Positions 23,804-35,297 of a stretch of 64,000 nt of DNA are shown here, piece after piece. A program made the translations under genes and the position numbers. This stretch comes from Primula veris (lineage: Eukaryota > Streptophyta > Magnoliopsida > Ericales > Primulaceae). Where the stretch lies: contig OY821740.1 of NCBI GenBank assembly GCA_963682055.1, positions 16,826,814 through 16,890,813 of the forward strand, written 5' to 3'. Under the pieces are notes generated by a model that was given only the letters and a program-made list of their open reading frames with translations, made no database searches and was not told where the DNA came from. Position 1 is the stretch's first letter. Each line of letters opens with the position of its first letter.

Positions 23804-24950
23804 GTGTCAGCAGCTGAGGTTCTAACCTCTATTAGACAACAACTCTCTTTCACTACCCAAAACACTATGGCTGACGATTTTCTAATGCGCTCTAACGGAT
23901 AATTTAGAAGTTATATGAATTTATTCATGTGTAAATGGTTTTAACATGTATTTTGTTATTTTTCTATAACATTACCTTTGTCAGTTATAGGCAAAATTTT
24001 ATTTTGTTGTTTTTCTATAACATTATCTTTATAGAAAGAGAGAGATGTAACTGTTGGCAGAGACAAAAATTTGAATACACAGGTGGGGTTTGGACGATCT
24101 TCTGCTACAAGCTCGACCCTCGCATCTGGTAAGCTCGACCCTCGCATCTGGTACCAGCTCATCTAAAAATCCAAGCTGGACTAAAGACTTGTCCTAGCCT
24201 CACTGAAGTAATATATGATTAGCCACTTTTTTCCATTGAAAACTTAAAAGTATATACCAACTTTAGATGGTTTCATGCGTTCAACAAATAATGTACCTCG
24301 TTGAATTTACAGCGTCTTTCTGAGTTAAACTTCCACTAAAGTGCTATCTTATGAAGATTTTAACTGCAATACATGTTAGAAAATTAATTTTCCGTCACTC
24401 TTTTTTGTGAAATAAAAGGCACATACCCTTTATGTATCCCCCAAGTCTATCCCCTGCTTGAGGAAGAGACGACTCATTGTCAACGTTGATCAGGTGAAGT
24501 TCTGTAACGTTTTCAACTGTAGGCTTAAGAAGTATACGAAAGACCCCAGACACTTGATTGAGAAAAAATTGGGTCTTTTTGTACTACTTGTGACATACAG
24601 TTGTGCATCTAAAAATAGTTTTGAGTGGGAGCCTAGCCATCATAAACTAAATCCATGTACAGCGCAGTAGCTCCTTGCAGATCTTGTTCTGTTTTGCTTT
24701 TATTTTTAGCAAAAATCACAACTCGTGTATATTATGGTGGGGCAAGGATCACTACAAAGCCAACTCTACACGCCGTGTGACGTGAAATAGGCTGTTCTGG
24801 GATTTCCAATACTCCAACAATGATCACAACAAATTTTCTGTTCTACATAAGTAGATGACCCTTTCTGTTGCTACTAGTTGGATCCAATGATATAGGATGT
24901 CGGATTTTTCATAAAACATTCGGCCGTTGTTTGGTGCAAGGATTCATTAA
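23804..24950. other. no recognised gene; short tandem repeat at 24108-24150
   Basis: AAGCTCGACCCTCGCATCTGGT is repeated twice in tandem at 24108-24150. A pair of TTTTGTT(A/G)TTTTTCTATAACATT copies is at about 23951 and 24001. Short open stretches (for example 24458-24670) match nothing I know. This stretch is absent from the second copy of the duplication. Confidence 0.5.
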
Positions 24951-26760
24951 TAGAAATTAAAACCGAAAAAGAATTCTCTTTATAAAAAAGTAAAAGTAAA
25001 TGGATCCAAGAAAACAGTTTTTTTTGGCTCTCAAATTTTCGAACATGAAATTCTTGCACCAAATGAAGCCTAAGACATCGAAGTACAAGTATTCAGAGCA
25101 ATAAAACACAAACATATGACCAACTAAACACATCATATTGGAATACGTAGTAAAGAAAGTTTGTCTTCAAAATGGAAGTCATTTTCAAACATTCAAATTC
25201 CCCTAGCAACATAGGAGCAAGAATATCCACTAAACTTTTATATTTTTATTTGAGTTTTTACTGTATTGTAAAATTTGTTTTTAATTTATTAAATCCTAAT
25301 TTGTCTAATATATAATAAAAATTGAAAAATTAGTTATTGAAAATGTATCATCTAAACCTCCATTTTTTAATCTAATGATTGTAAAAATGACCGGACATTG
25401 TACAGTTTAACTCAATACCGCACAAAATGGGGACCCATACATACTTTAACTAAATTTCAGGGCCAATCATACAAAATCCAGGGCCATACATACTTGCTCT
25501 AAATTCCAAGGCCATACATATATACATATTCTGAGATTCAGGGCCATGCATACTTGATGAAAACTACCACATGATCAGCATGTCCAGCAGATATTAAGCT
25601 TGCGTGACCTAACAATTTTAGAAAAGAAAAATAAACAAGCTTCTATTAGACCGATTAAAATCATGGTAATCATGAAAATGAGGCAAAATCTTCACCAAGA
25701 AGGAAAGAGTAAAACTTCAAATATCTAATGCTGAGAAATGATAACTTGCTTCGTTGAAGATAAGTTATCAATGTCTAACCATATATTCTGTTCATTTCAT
25801 GAAATGCAATGGTTCTAATGTATTAAGGTTCACATCAATGTGTTAACTAAGAGTCATGTAATGGATTAATAATTTATGGGGTTTTGCTCACAGCTTTGTC
25901 TATCATCGTTCTTTGTCCACGGACAAAGTGGTTATTATCTATATAATCCTACAGAATAATGTTGGTTTATATCATCTAAAACTCTTATGTCAGATAGTGC
26001 ACTATTCAAGCTGGTCAACCAAGAATGTCATCAGACTCATATTGTGTTTGTCTCCAGAATTGATTCTATTTTTATTGAGAAGTTGCTCTTTTGCTTCCAG
26101 ATAACTTATCAAACCAATATAGTTCACTGATCACCCTTTATACTAGATTCTTAAATAAATGTATTGATGCGTTTTTGCTTCAAAAAGTTTTCAAAGCCTT
26201 ACAGAAGTCCAAATAATTCTAACATGTTTGTTGAGTAGATCGAGTCTTCTTTTCAGTATCCTAAAAACCATCTTAAGACAGTTAAAAACCTAAAGGCGTG
26301 TGTATCTTCACTATGCAAAAAGTTAATAGACCTTTAACTGAATTTTTCAAAGAAATCCTAACTTTAAAGGACGATTCTTGTGTCAAAGTAAATGAGATCT
26401 GAAAAGGAAAAAAAATAATTGATCATACACTTAATCAAACATAAAGACTAGTTTAACGACAATATCAAAGTTAGTGATTAGGAGAAGCTTATATCTCTCT
26501 TCGATTCACTGCACAAGAATCTCGGAGGGCTTTGCATAATTATAGTCCTTGACAAAAACTAATCAAATCCTTACAGTAAACGGCTTTAAAATCATATTAT
26601 ATTTGTGCACGGTGATAAACAAGGAGGACAGATCAATGATCGACTAAATCTGGAAACTCAAAGCACAATAGACGCTAGAATATTATAGAACCTGTAAGAA
26701 TTGTGCATAGCATGCGCATTGAAATGTCTTGAGTATAAAATAGAATATACGTACCTTGTG
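24951..26760. repeat. duplicated intergenic segment downstream of the F-box gene (partner about 39545-41244)
   Basis: Collinear with 39545-41244 over about 1.8 kb, with shared blocks such as GGCTCTCAAAT, GATAAGTTATCAATGTCTAACC and GGTTCACATCAATGTGTTAACT. It lies 3-prime of the minus-strand F-box gene and holds no ORF of note. Confidence 0.85.
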
Positions 26761-28008
26761 CTAGTATTGTGGAGAGACTAAGCTCTCAACATAAGTAAAT
26801 GCCTTTAGTTCATTGAGAGTACCAGACAAATTACCAATTTCAGGATTTCTAAGACTGCCGTCATTTGGATTGTAAATAACCAAACCCCGTCTAGAGTTAA
26901 ACAAGATTTCACCGGTCACAAAAATACACAACAAGGAGAAGTAAAATATCTCTAGGTCTATATTATCCGGAATAGTATACAACTTTTTCCATGTATCTCC
27001 AACGCCGTACTCTTCCATAACCCATATATCAGTTTTTTCCTCAGGTTCATCAAAATGGCAGAAGACAGAAAGGCATCCTTTTATAACACCCAAACTTATA
27101 TAAGGAAAAATAGCCTCATCATAGTAAGGTTGTGGTATTTCCCCATAAGTCTCATTCCCTAGATCGAGTGAAACCATAACCGCCGACGAATTTATGACAT
27201 TTTCAGGGTTTACCTTCCAATGAATTACCCCATTAACGTATTCCCCCCTTTTATCAAAGTGATTACTGAGTGGAAAATCCCCGATTATCTTCCAGGAGTT
27301 AAATTTCATCGAATAAACTCTAACCTCTTTCTTAATTTTGCAATCCTCATAACCCTCCAAGCGAAAAACAGTTTCTATCAACACCACTTTGTAATCATCG
27401 TTAAGAGGATCATACCCAAATCCATAAGAAGAACACCCGTCAAGCATAAACTCTTTAATATCCTCAAAGATTGGTAAATCTGAAATTCTACTTGAATGCG
27501 GCAACTTGTTTGATAATCCAGTACAAGGGTTCCACAAAAAGATTCCAACATAGTTTATTGCGAGACACACCAACCCGTTACATGACCCCACTAGCGTAAC
27601 ACTACAATGAGGGCTCTCTGTAGGGTAATCGAGTGAAACAGCATAACTCTTATCATTAATATCAAGAAATAATGATTTAACAACGTAAGACCAATCATGA
27701 CCGCTCGAGTGACTAAGGATGAGCTTCTGGTGGGCATAATTGTTGAAAAGATTTGATTTTTGGAGATGGGTTTTGATGAATTTTGGGTTTGAGATCAAAT
27801 GTAGCCAAGACTTGCACACACATTTGAACCGAGTAAGGGATTTAACAGGTAAAAAATAGAGTATTTCGGGGACGAGCTCTTGAGGTAGATATGCGAAAAA
27901 GGGCTTCGAAACAGAAGTGGGATTTTGTAGTTGAGGGGGCTTATTAATCTTCCCTTTTGACTTGTTATTTTTCATAGCTGCTCTGATTTTAAGTGTTCTG
28001 TAAAGCAA
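26761..28008 (-). CDS. F-box protein with F-box-associated (FBA/kelch-like) domain
   Basis: An uninterrupted 415-codon frame, the usual length and single-exon form of plant F-box/FBA proteins (At3g06240/At3g23880 type). The F-box is at residues about 40-85: LPQELVPEILYFLPVKSLTR, FKCVCKSWLHLISNPKFIKT. The FBA part follows, with GSCNGLVCL, IFLWNPCTGLSNKLP, YGFGYDPLNDDYKVVLI, VRVYSMKFNSWKII, YVNGVIHWKV and a C-terminal ILFNSRRGLVIYNP. Such proteins join SCF ubiquitin ligases through SKP1-like partners and bind a substrate through the FBA region; the substrate here is unknown. The start could be at 28008 or at the second Met (residue 12), which better fits family lengths. The second-copy relic at 41245-41332 shows that this gene was inside the tandem duplication. 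Its upstream DNA is the duplicated intron sequence at 28030. Confidence 0.92.
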   Translation of the reverse strand: MLYRTLKIRAAMKNNKSKGKINKPPQLQNPTSVSKPFFAYLPQELVPEILYFLPVKSLTRFKCVCKSWLHLISNPKFIKTHLQKSNLFNNYAHQKLILSHSSGHDWSYVVKSLFLDINDKSYAVSLDYPTESPHCSVTLVGSCNGLVCLAINYVGIFLWNPCTGLSNKLPHSSRISDLPIFEDIKEFMLDGCSSYGFGYDPLNDDYKVVLIETVFRLEGYEDCKIKKEVRVYSMKFNSWKIIGDFPLSNHFDKRGEYVNGVIHWKVNPENVINSSAVMVSLDLGNETYGEIPQPYYDEAIFPYISLGVIKGCLSVFCHFDEPEEKTDIWVMEEYGVGDTWKKLYTIPDNIDLEIFYFSLLCIFVTGEILFNSRRGLVIYNPNDGSLRNPEIGNLSGTLNELKAFTYVESLVSPQY

Positions 28009-28055
28009 CTAACTAATGTATCACTGTAATTAGCTAGCAAAAATATGGAACACAC

Positions 28056-28134
28056 CTACGTTCCTTCTCTGCCAAAGTATGTTCCAAATAACATTGTAAG
28101 CTAAGTCAGTTGCTGCATGTAACGCAAGATAGTC
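28056..28134 (-). pseudogene. dead copy of exon 2 of the At3g12590-like gene
   Basis: Aligned to 7568-7647, it lacks one A (CCAAATAAC against CCAAAATAAC), leaving 79 nt instead of 80 and breaking the frame. The acceptor is changed from TGACAG to TCGCAG but would still be usable. The exons further downstream in the gene are absent from this copy. Confidence 0.88.
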
Positions 28135-28843
28135 CTGCGATTGAGAAATAAAAACATAATTTAGATAGGATACTCTCCAATTGTAATTAGGAACACATTA
28201 CTAGTTACTAGCATACCATCCAATGCTATAATAAATATTTAATACCATCTAATAGACCTTATTAAATATGCCACAAAGACACCATGTTGGAGATGACTCA
28301 ATCGACAAAGGGGGAAATAATGAAACATGAAATGCTGATTTGAATAAATGTTTAAACAAACACCAAAGAAAAGAGAAACGTGATGTAAGTAATCATCACA
28401 TGTGAAACATATCCAAACTAATACTGGTAAACTAATTATCCATATAATTACTTTTCATACAAAATTATAAATTTGACAAATATAAAGTCTAGCAATCTCT
28501 ATCGCTCATGAATAAGCTGATAATGCCCCATTTCAACCACAATCAGAGATGAATTCTGGGCCAACATGAAGATTATGTTTTTGGTTCATGGATTTAAAAT
28601 TGGTGTACCCCACAAACACAATATCGTATTTTCAATTTAGTATGCACAAGGTTGGTACAGAATGAAACCTTTTTTATTTAGTTTCCAATTTCAATAACTA
28701 AACAAGCCGAAAATCTCATATGATTGACCACTTCTAAATGAATCTTAATCTTAATTTAGATGTAAAATTTTAATGTAATTCAAATGACCAGACCCCATGT
28801 TTAAGAAAGAACCTCCCCGTCCAAAATGGAATAAACATAAAAT

Positions 28844-30000
28844 ATGTACTAAAAGGGCAGATCCGGTAAAAATAAGAGGTGTAGATAGCCTGACAAACCT
28901 CCTAAAGATAGTAAATTTTAGAGATATATCTGCTAACATTGGTGGGCAACGGAAGTTAAATTTAGGCCCGGAAAATTCATGCCCATGTTCATTACTAGCA
29001 AAAGGGTATAAACAATGTTCTAAAATGCACAAGGTGGTTTCTAAGCGGAAAAATGTCGCCTAGCGCCTGATTTCGCCTAATCACCACCTAATCGCTTCAT
29101 CCCTTCTGATCCACTAGGCACCTACCTAGGCTCAAAAAAAAAAAAAAAAAAAAACTGGCATTATTATATATTCTTCTAGGCCAACTTTTAACAGAAGAAA
29201 ACTAATCAAAGCAAAATATTTCAGAAACTAAAAGGAACAACTCATTGGTGAAGGGTGATTTGTCGCCCAGATGCTAATAAAATATCCTCTCTAGAACTAA
29301 TGTACACAATTATCTTAGAGCTGTCATATGCAGAATTTTGTTAAGGTTAATCTACAGAAGTATATGGTAGGTTCCAAAATCTCCCCCCCCCCCCCCCCCA
29401 AAAAAAAATGTGTGCAGATCCGGTAAAAATATGTACTAAAAGGGCAGATCCGGTAAAAATAAGAGGTGTAGATAGCCTGACAAACCTCCTAAAGATAGTA
29501 AATTTTAGAGATATATCTGCTAACATTGGTGGGCAACGGAAGTTAAATTTAGGCCCGGAAAATTCATGCCCATGTTCATTACTAGCAAAAGGGTATAAAC
29601 AATGTTCTAAAATGCACAAGGTGGTTTCTAGGCGGAAAAATGTCGCCTAGCGCCTGATTTCGCCTAATCACCACCTAATCGCTTCATCCCTTCTGATCCA
29701 CTAGGCACCTACCTAGGCTCAAAAAAAAAAAAAAAAAAAACTGGCATTATTATATATTCTTCTAGGCCAACTTTTAACAGAAGAAAACTAATCAAAGCAA
29801 AATATTTCAGAAACTAAAAGGAACAACTCATTGGTGAAGGGTGATTTGTCGCCCAGATGCTAATAAAATATCCTCTCTAGAACTAATGTACACAATTATC
29901 TTAGAGCTGTCATATGCAGAATTTTGTTAAGGTTAATCTACAGAAGTATATGGTAGGTTCCAAAATCTCCCCCCCCCCCCCCCCCCCCCCACAAAAAAAA
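28844..30000. repeat. 587-bp tandem duplication within the second copy
   Basis: The unit starting TATGTACTAAAAGGGCAGATCC at 28844 recurs at 29431. The two units are almost identical: I saw one base change (CTAAGCGG/CTAGGCGG) and different C-run lengths (about 18 and over 20). Each ends in a long C-run followed by an A-run. The parent region has only CCC at that point. Either a very recent duplication or an assembly effect at the homopolymers. Confidence 0.88.
29010..29153 (+). mobile_element. A-tailed SINE-like insertion (repeated at 29597-29740)
   Basis: Relative to the parent (about 8508-8620), the copy replaces about 110 bp with a segment containing TCGCCTAGCGCC, CGCCTAATCACC and CACTAGGCACCTACCTAGG, followed by about 22 A residues, then returns to CTGGCATTATTATAT. 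The A-tail suggests a retroposed short element. I see no clear A/B boxes, so the class is uncertain. The tandem duplication made the second copy. Confidence 0.45.
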
Positions 30001-32011
30001 ATGTGTGCATCTCAGAGATGTAGATGCATCGCTTTTTGGGTAAACTTAAAATGGGCAAGTCTCAGTTCAGCTTGTTTATATTCTGCCAACCAGATATTTA
30101 TGCCGTGAAGTCAACAGATTCCTTGTATTTGTAATTTTTATCATGAAGTCAACTAAATCGATGGAAATTGAAGCCTAGCAAATCCAAGTCTTGAAAATGC
30201 CATTTCTAGGCTACAACTGTTCTGCTATTTTACAGTTTCTTTGCCAAGAAATAGACTCTTTTCTCAGGAAATAACGTTTATACTGAGAAAATTCCTCGAA
30301 AATTACAGTACTCAGCTAACTAAATAGTGATAACACTTTCTATTTTTGAAACAGAAACATTAAGTTTAAATGGTGTGTCAGCTAAGAGTGACTGAATACG
30401 TGCAACCTGAAATCCCAAAAGGAGGACGATAACATGATAACAGGGTAGACTAGCCCGTTTTCAAGTTCAATTAATACTTGGTCAAAGGCATTTTTTCAAT
30501 TAGTTTTTGCATATTAACTTTTACCTCTTTTATCTTTCAATCTCAATACATTAGTAAGAATGTATTTGAGTTAACACTAAAATTTCCTAATTCAAGCACT
30601 AGTAACGTTGCAATTATTACAAGTTCTCTTAGTTTCTTGAGGCATAGTAATAATTTATGGCAAATTTATAGTATTTGACACAGTAATTTAGTTTTAGTCC
30701 AAACAAAATGCAGTGGACTTCCCCTAACAATACACTTACTCTAGCCTATATCTCTTAAAATATGATGCTATTTTCAACTCCATGCAATTTAATAAAACTC
30801 TTAAACAAGCCATGAATCCAGAGAAACTACGTTTTCCTGTAACGTACTACTGTAAATTGCAACCTGCCATACTTTTAGCATCGTATTGAATTCAAGACAC
30901 TAAACTGTCTCTTGGCATCCCAAAGAGGAACAAGTCTTTATTTAGTTGACATTGTAACTTAATAGAATATCAAACAAGGAATGAATCCAGACAAATTATT
31001 TTCACTCGACCATATTAAAGTGAACCGGAATCTGCCATTATTATGCATTATATCCAATTACAAGGCACAAAACGACATCTTTGCACTCAAAAAAAGAAAC
31101 ATAAGAAGCATATAACACATTCCAACAGCCTATGTCGTTTAGCCACGGTCTCTTTCTTAGCAGAAATGTACAGAATCAATATCCCCAAGTGACACGTTAC
31201 TCTACAAAATTTACGTAAATCCAAAGGAATAAACAAATATAACCGTTACTCAAATTAGAGAACCGGCAGCAACAATTCAATGATTACAAAGTTATCACAT
31301 TGAGCGTTGAAATCTCTAACCAGTTAAGCGGATATAAAAACAAAATACTAAACCCACGGAAAGTATAGATCAATCATAGTCCACAAAATCCTCATAATTT
31401 AACATTTTCTCAAAATTCCAAAACCAACCCGCTATTTCAGGTTTTCTGGTAGCCAATTTAAAGTAAACTAAACAAAATTCCAGAAAAAAAAAAGTATTTG
31501 CTTTTTAACAATTGGGGGCTGTAAATTCTAGTTTTATGTCAACAAATTCACATAAACTTTCGGGACATTTTCTATTAAGTAATTTATATGAATCATTAAT
31601 CTTTCTTTCATGGAGTTTCTCCATTTGTCCAAAACCCAGATCAGCTCAACCTTTACCGACAAAATCTCATAATTCCAGCAATATATACATACGCTATAAA
31701 AACAAGTCGATTTCAAACACAAACACGACCCGCAGTTCTTGGGTAGCTAATTCACACTTAAATAGCCAACCAACGGAAAATAAATAAATTTCAAACAAAT
31801 TGGTAGTAAAATTCTAGTTCCACGTCGGCATAATCACATTAACATCATGTTACAATTACGATATTACCCTAAACCAGATCACCATTTCAAACCTTAAACA
31901 TTAAAATCCCTAACTTAAACATATGCATACATACATGCATATACATATAAACCTAATTGATACAAAACGCAACTCCGAGATCTAATCTAGAGAGAGAGAG
32001 AAAAACCAGAC

Positions 32012-32170
32012 CCGTAGAGTCCTTAGGGCTTCGAAGGCAACACCACCGTGGAGAGAGTGAGAGGAGGCGGAGATACAGTCGGAGACGGAACGGAGGAGAG
32101 GCTCCGGCTGATTCTTCAACGACGGAGATGTTAGCCGGTAGGACCCTAATTATGGGGTATTGCTGCTCAT
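32012..32170 (-). pseudogene. dead copy of exon 1 of the At3g12590-like gene
   Basis: The ATG at 32170 and the donor at 32011 are kept, and the translation is clearly related (SLKNQPEPL, SASSHSLHGG, EALRTLR). However, codon 7 is TAA and the exon is 30 nt shorter than 10698-10886. With exon 2 frameshifted and later exons missing, it cannot encode the protein. Confidence 0.9.
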
Positions 32171-32565
32171 CGTGATAGAATCATAGGTGTTTGAGGTGGG
32201 GGGTGGATATCTGTCACGATTTGGAATTCAGGGTTCAGATGTGGAATTTCTGGAACTTCGGTACAGGCGGAGAGAGAGTTTTTACTTTTTAGTGTGTGTG
32301 TGTGTGTGTATTGTATAGGCGTAGTTTTTGTTGGAGTATATAGTATTATATACACTACAAATACTTGTACGTTATTGAGAGTATTAGCTGGCAAACAATA
32401 CTTTAATTGGTGGGTTACACTAATTAATTAAGTAACTGCTACTACAGTGTTCATGTTAATTATTTAATTGGGTTTGGGATGGTGCAGATGCGTGACACGT
32501 AAAAAGTGGATCGTCTCGTATCATCTTGGTGTGGATGGGGAGTTACATATAATATTAGTAATATA

Positions 32566-32840
32566 TTTCCCAAAATAATCGGGCTCTATGCAGGGGACGA
32601 GTCAGAATTTTAATTCAGCGGGAACATAATATAAATTGGTATTTTTTTTTTAATATATAGAAGATGATCGGTATATATTTATTTAAGCATAACTCTTTTT
32701 GTATCGTAACCAAATAGTTACCCCCTTAAAAAGACACATATTGAATAAGTAAAATATGCTTGAAACTTTTAAGATAATAATAAAAAAAAAACAATCAATT
32801 GAATAAGATAAATAACTAATTGATCAAACATGTGATACAC
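32566..32840. other. AT-rich DNA with a possible old insertion, no gene
   Basis: Contains GGGGACGAGTCAGAATTTTA, which resembles the end of the element inserted at 55941-56123 and of similar plant repeats. No second end was found. It abuts the gypsy LTR. Confidence 0.35.
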
Positions 32841-33301
32841 TGATACGAGATCGATCGGGGTGGATCTATCTAATCAGGTTTTTAAAAGCCAAACTAAAGA
32901 CCGTGACCCGTCACCTATAAAAAGGTGGGAACTTTGGTATGATTAGTTGGTACGGAACCGCGATCCGTCACCTATATAGAGGTGGGAATCTTGTTATGTG
33001 AAGACGCCACAAACGGTTATGAACTACCGAATGATAAGGCGTGGGTGAACGTCACAAGGTAAGACCTTGAGAAAACAAAGAGAAAACTCTCAATTATATT
33101 TAATCAAAATCTGAGTTTACAAGCTAGGAAATGGCTCTTATTTATACTTGGAACAAGACTCCAAATATGTGAAATAGTCTTAGAAAACATTAAATAAACA
33201 TAGGTTCAATGTAGAATTGACCTATGACCTTCTAACTTATTCAACTACTAAAATTCAGCAACATAAAAGTAAATACAATGCATTAATATCTTCAATATTC
33301 A
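32841..33301 (-). mobile_element. 3-prime LTR of a Ty3/gypsy element, 461 bp
   Basis: On the plus strand it runs TGATACGAGATC...CTTCAATATTCA, with TG...CA ends and short inverted termini. It is preceded (minus orientation) by the polypurine tract TAAGGGGGA at 33310-33302 and then by pol. The matching 5-prime LTR is missing from the window. Confidence 0.75.
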
Positions 33302-33313
33302 TCCCCCTTATGT

Positions 33314-35217
33314 TCAAGCATTAATAACCACGAAATTATCTTTCAAACTAGTGTCTTGAATGGCTCCAATCAGATTCACCAAGTGTTGAGCTTTGTTTGG
33401 ACTCGTCTCGAGAGTTGATTTCCCATAATCAGTCCATATGTCTTGTATTAGCCCGTTAAGTGCTTTCTTGAACTTCTTGGCCCTTGATCTTGTTATTGGC
33501 CCAATAGGAACTTGTATTGAATGTCCAGGTTTAAGAACCATGATCACATCATCTTCTCCCCCTTGACAAGGATTTGTCCTCAAATCGTCAACTGCATCAA
33601 AAAGAGATAAGTCAGAAACATTGAAACTTGCACTAACATTATACTCATCTCGAAATCGCATTGTCATTGATTCTTTCAACCACTTGAAAAGGACCATCTC
33701 CCCTAGGAAACAAATTTGATTTCCTTTGAGAGGGAAACCTTTCCCTTTGCATGTGCACCCAAACCCAGTCACCAGGTTCAAACGCGATTTTCTTACGACC
33801 CTTATTTGCTTGGGTAGCATATTGTTCAGTCCTCCTTTCGATGTTTTGCCTCGTCTTTTCATGAATTTGTTTCACAAACTCAGCCTTCTTTTTTCCATCT
33901 AAGTTCGCACGCTCAGCCATGGGTAATGGAATTAAATCCAATGGAGTTAAAGGATTGAAACCATAAACAAGTTCAAAAGGTGAAAACTTAGTAGCAGAAT
34001 GTATACTTCGATTATAAGCAAATTCAACATGAGGTAAACATTCTTCCCATGTTCTTAGATTCTTTTGAATTATAGCACGCAACAAAGTTGATAAAGTTCG
34101 ATTAACTACTTCAGTTTGACCATCAGTTTGGGAGTGACAAGTAGTTGAAAATAAAAGTTTAGTTCCTAACTTACACCACAAATTTTTCCAAAAGTAGCTT
34201 AAGAACTTAGTATCTCTATCAGAAACAATAGTTAGAGGCATGCCATGCAATCTTACAACTTCTTTAAAGAACAAATCAGCAATTCGTGTGGCATCATTGG
34301 TTTTATTACAATGAATGAAATGAGCCATTTTTAAAAACCTATCAACCACCACAAAAACCGAATCCATGCCTCTTTTAGATCTTGGTAAACCTAGCACAAA
34401 ATTCATAGAAATGTCAATCTACGGTTCACTAGGTATAGGCAAAGGAGTATATAAACCATGCAGCTTAACTTAAAATTTAGCTTGTTTACAAGTAATACAT
34501 CCCTCGCAAATACGCTCAACATCCCGTTTTAAACGAGGTCAAAAGAAATGTTATTATATAATATCAAGAGTTTTAGTTACACCAAAATGCCCCATTAATT
34601 AATCCTCCCCCATGAGCCTCCTTGACAAACAATTCTCTCAAAGAACAAATAGGCACACATAATTTATTTTCCCTAAACAAAAATCTATCATGCCTAAAAA
34701 AACTTCCAAATGCAACTTTCTCACATGCAACGAATACATTTTGAAAATCAGAATCATTGACATATAAACCCTTAATGTATTCAAAACCAAGCAATTTTGC
34801 ATCTAAAGTGGAAAGTAATGTATACCTTCTCGAGAGCGCATCCGCCACAACATTTTCCTTACCTTTCTTGTATTTGATCACAAAATGAAACGTTTCGATG
34901 AAATCTACCCACTTGGCGTGTCTCTTATTCAGCTTGTGTTGACCCCTTAAATGCTTCAACGATTCATGATCAGTGTGAATCACGAACTCCTTAGGCCAAA
35001 GATAGTGCTGCCAAGTCTCCAATGCCCTTACCAATACATATAACTCCTTGTCGTATGTTGTATAGTTTAGGGATGCCCCACTTAGTTTTTCGCTAAAATA
35101 AGCAACGAGACGTCCTCCTTGTGTTAGAACAGCTCCAATACCTATTCTTGAAGCATCACACTCAATTTCAAAAATTTTAGTAAAGTCGGACAGTGTAAGC
35201 AAATGCGCATTTATCAA
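33314..35217 (-). pseudogene. Ty3/gypsy pol: RNase H, zinc finger, integrase (broken)
   Basis: 35217-34573 encodes RNase H ([63 protein letters not shown]). The start of the integrase zinc finger is broken around 34570-34410. 34406-33645 encodes the integrase core ([74 protein letters not shown]) and a C-terminal part with [12 protein letters not shown] frameshift near 33700 moves the tail into another frame (to 33314). The RT C-terminal part lies at 38083-38232, beyond a CACTA insertion. Most of RT, protease and gag are missing. Confidence 0.9.
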
Positions 35218-35297
35218 TTTATCCTTAATTAAATTAAATGTCTTTTCTTGTTCATCACCCCATTTAAAACCAACATTCTTTTCAATAACTTCAGTTA

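Larger units (their letters stand above)
28030..32565. repeat. second, decayed copy of 7545-11305
   Basis: Collinear with 7545-11305: it includes relics of exon 2 (28056-28134) and exon 1 (32012-32170), the long first intron and the upstream region. It is longer than the parent because of an internal 587-bp tandem duplication and an A-tailed insertion. Its left limit is the duplication junction, 22 bp upstream of the F-box start codon. Confidence 0.9.

Noticed and set aside
29914..30108. Proline-run ORF
   Set aside because: Produced by the C homopolymer at 29970-29990.
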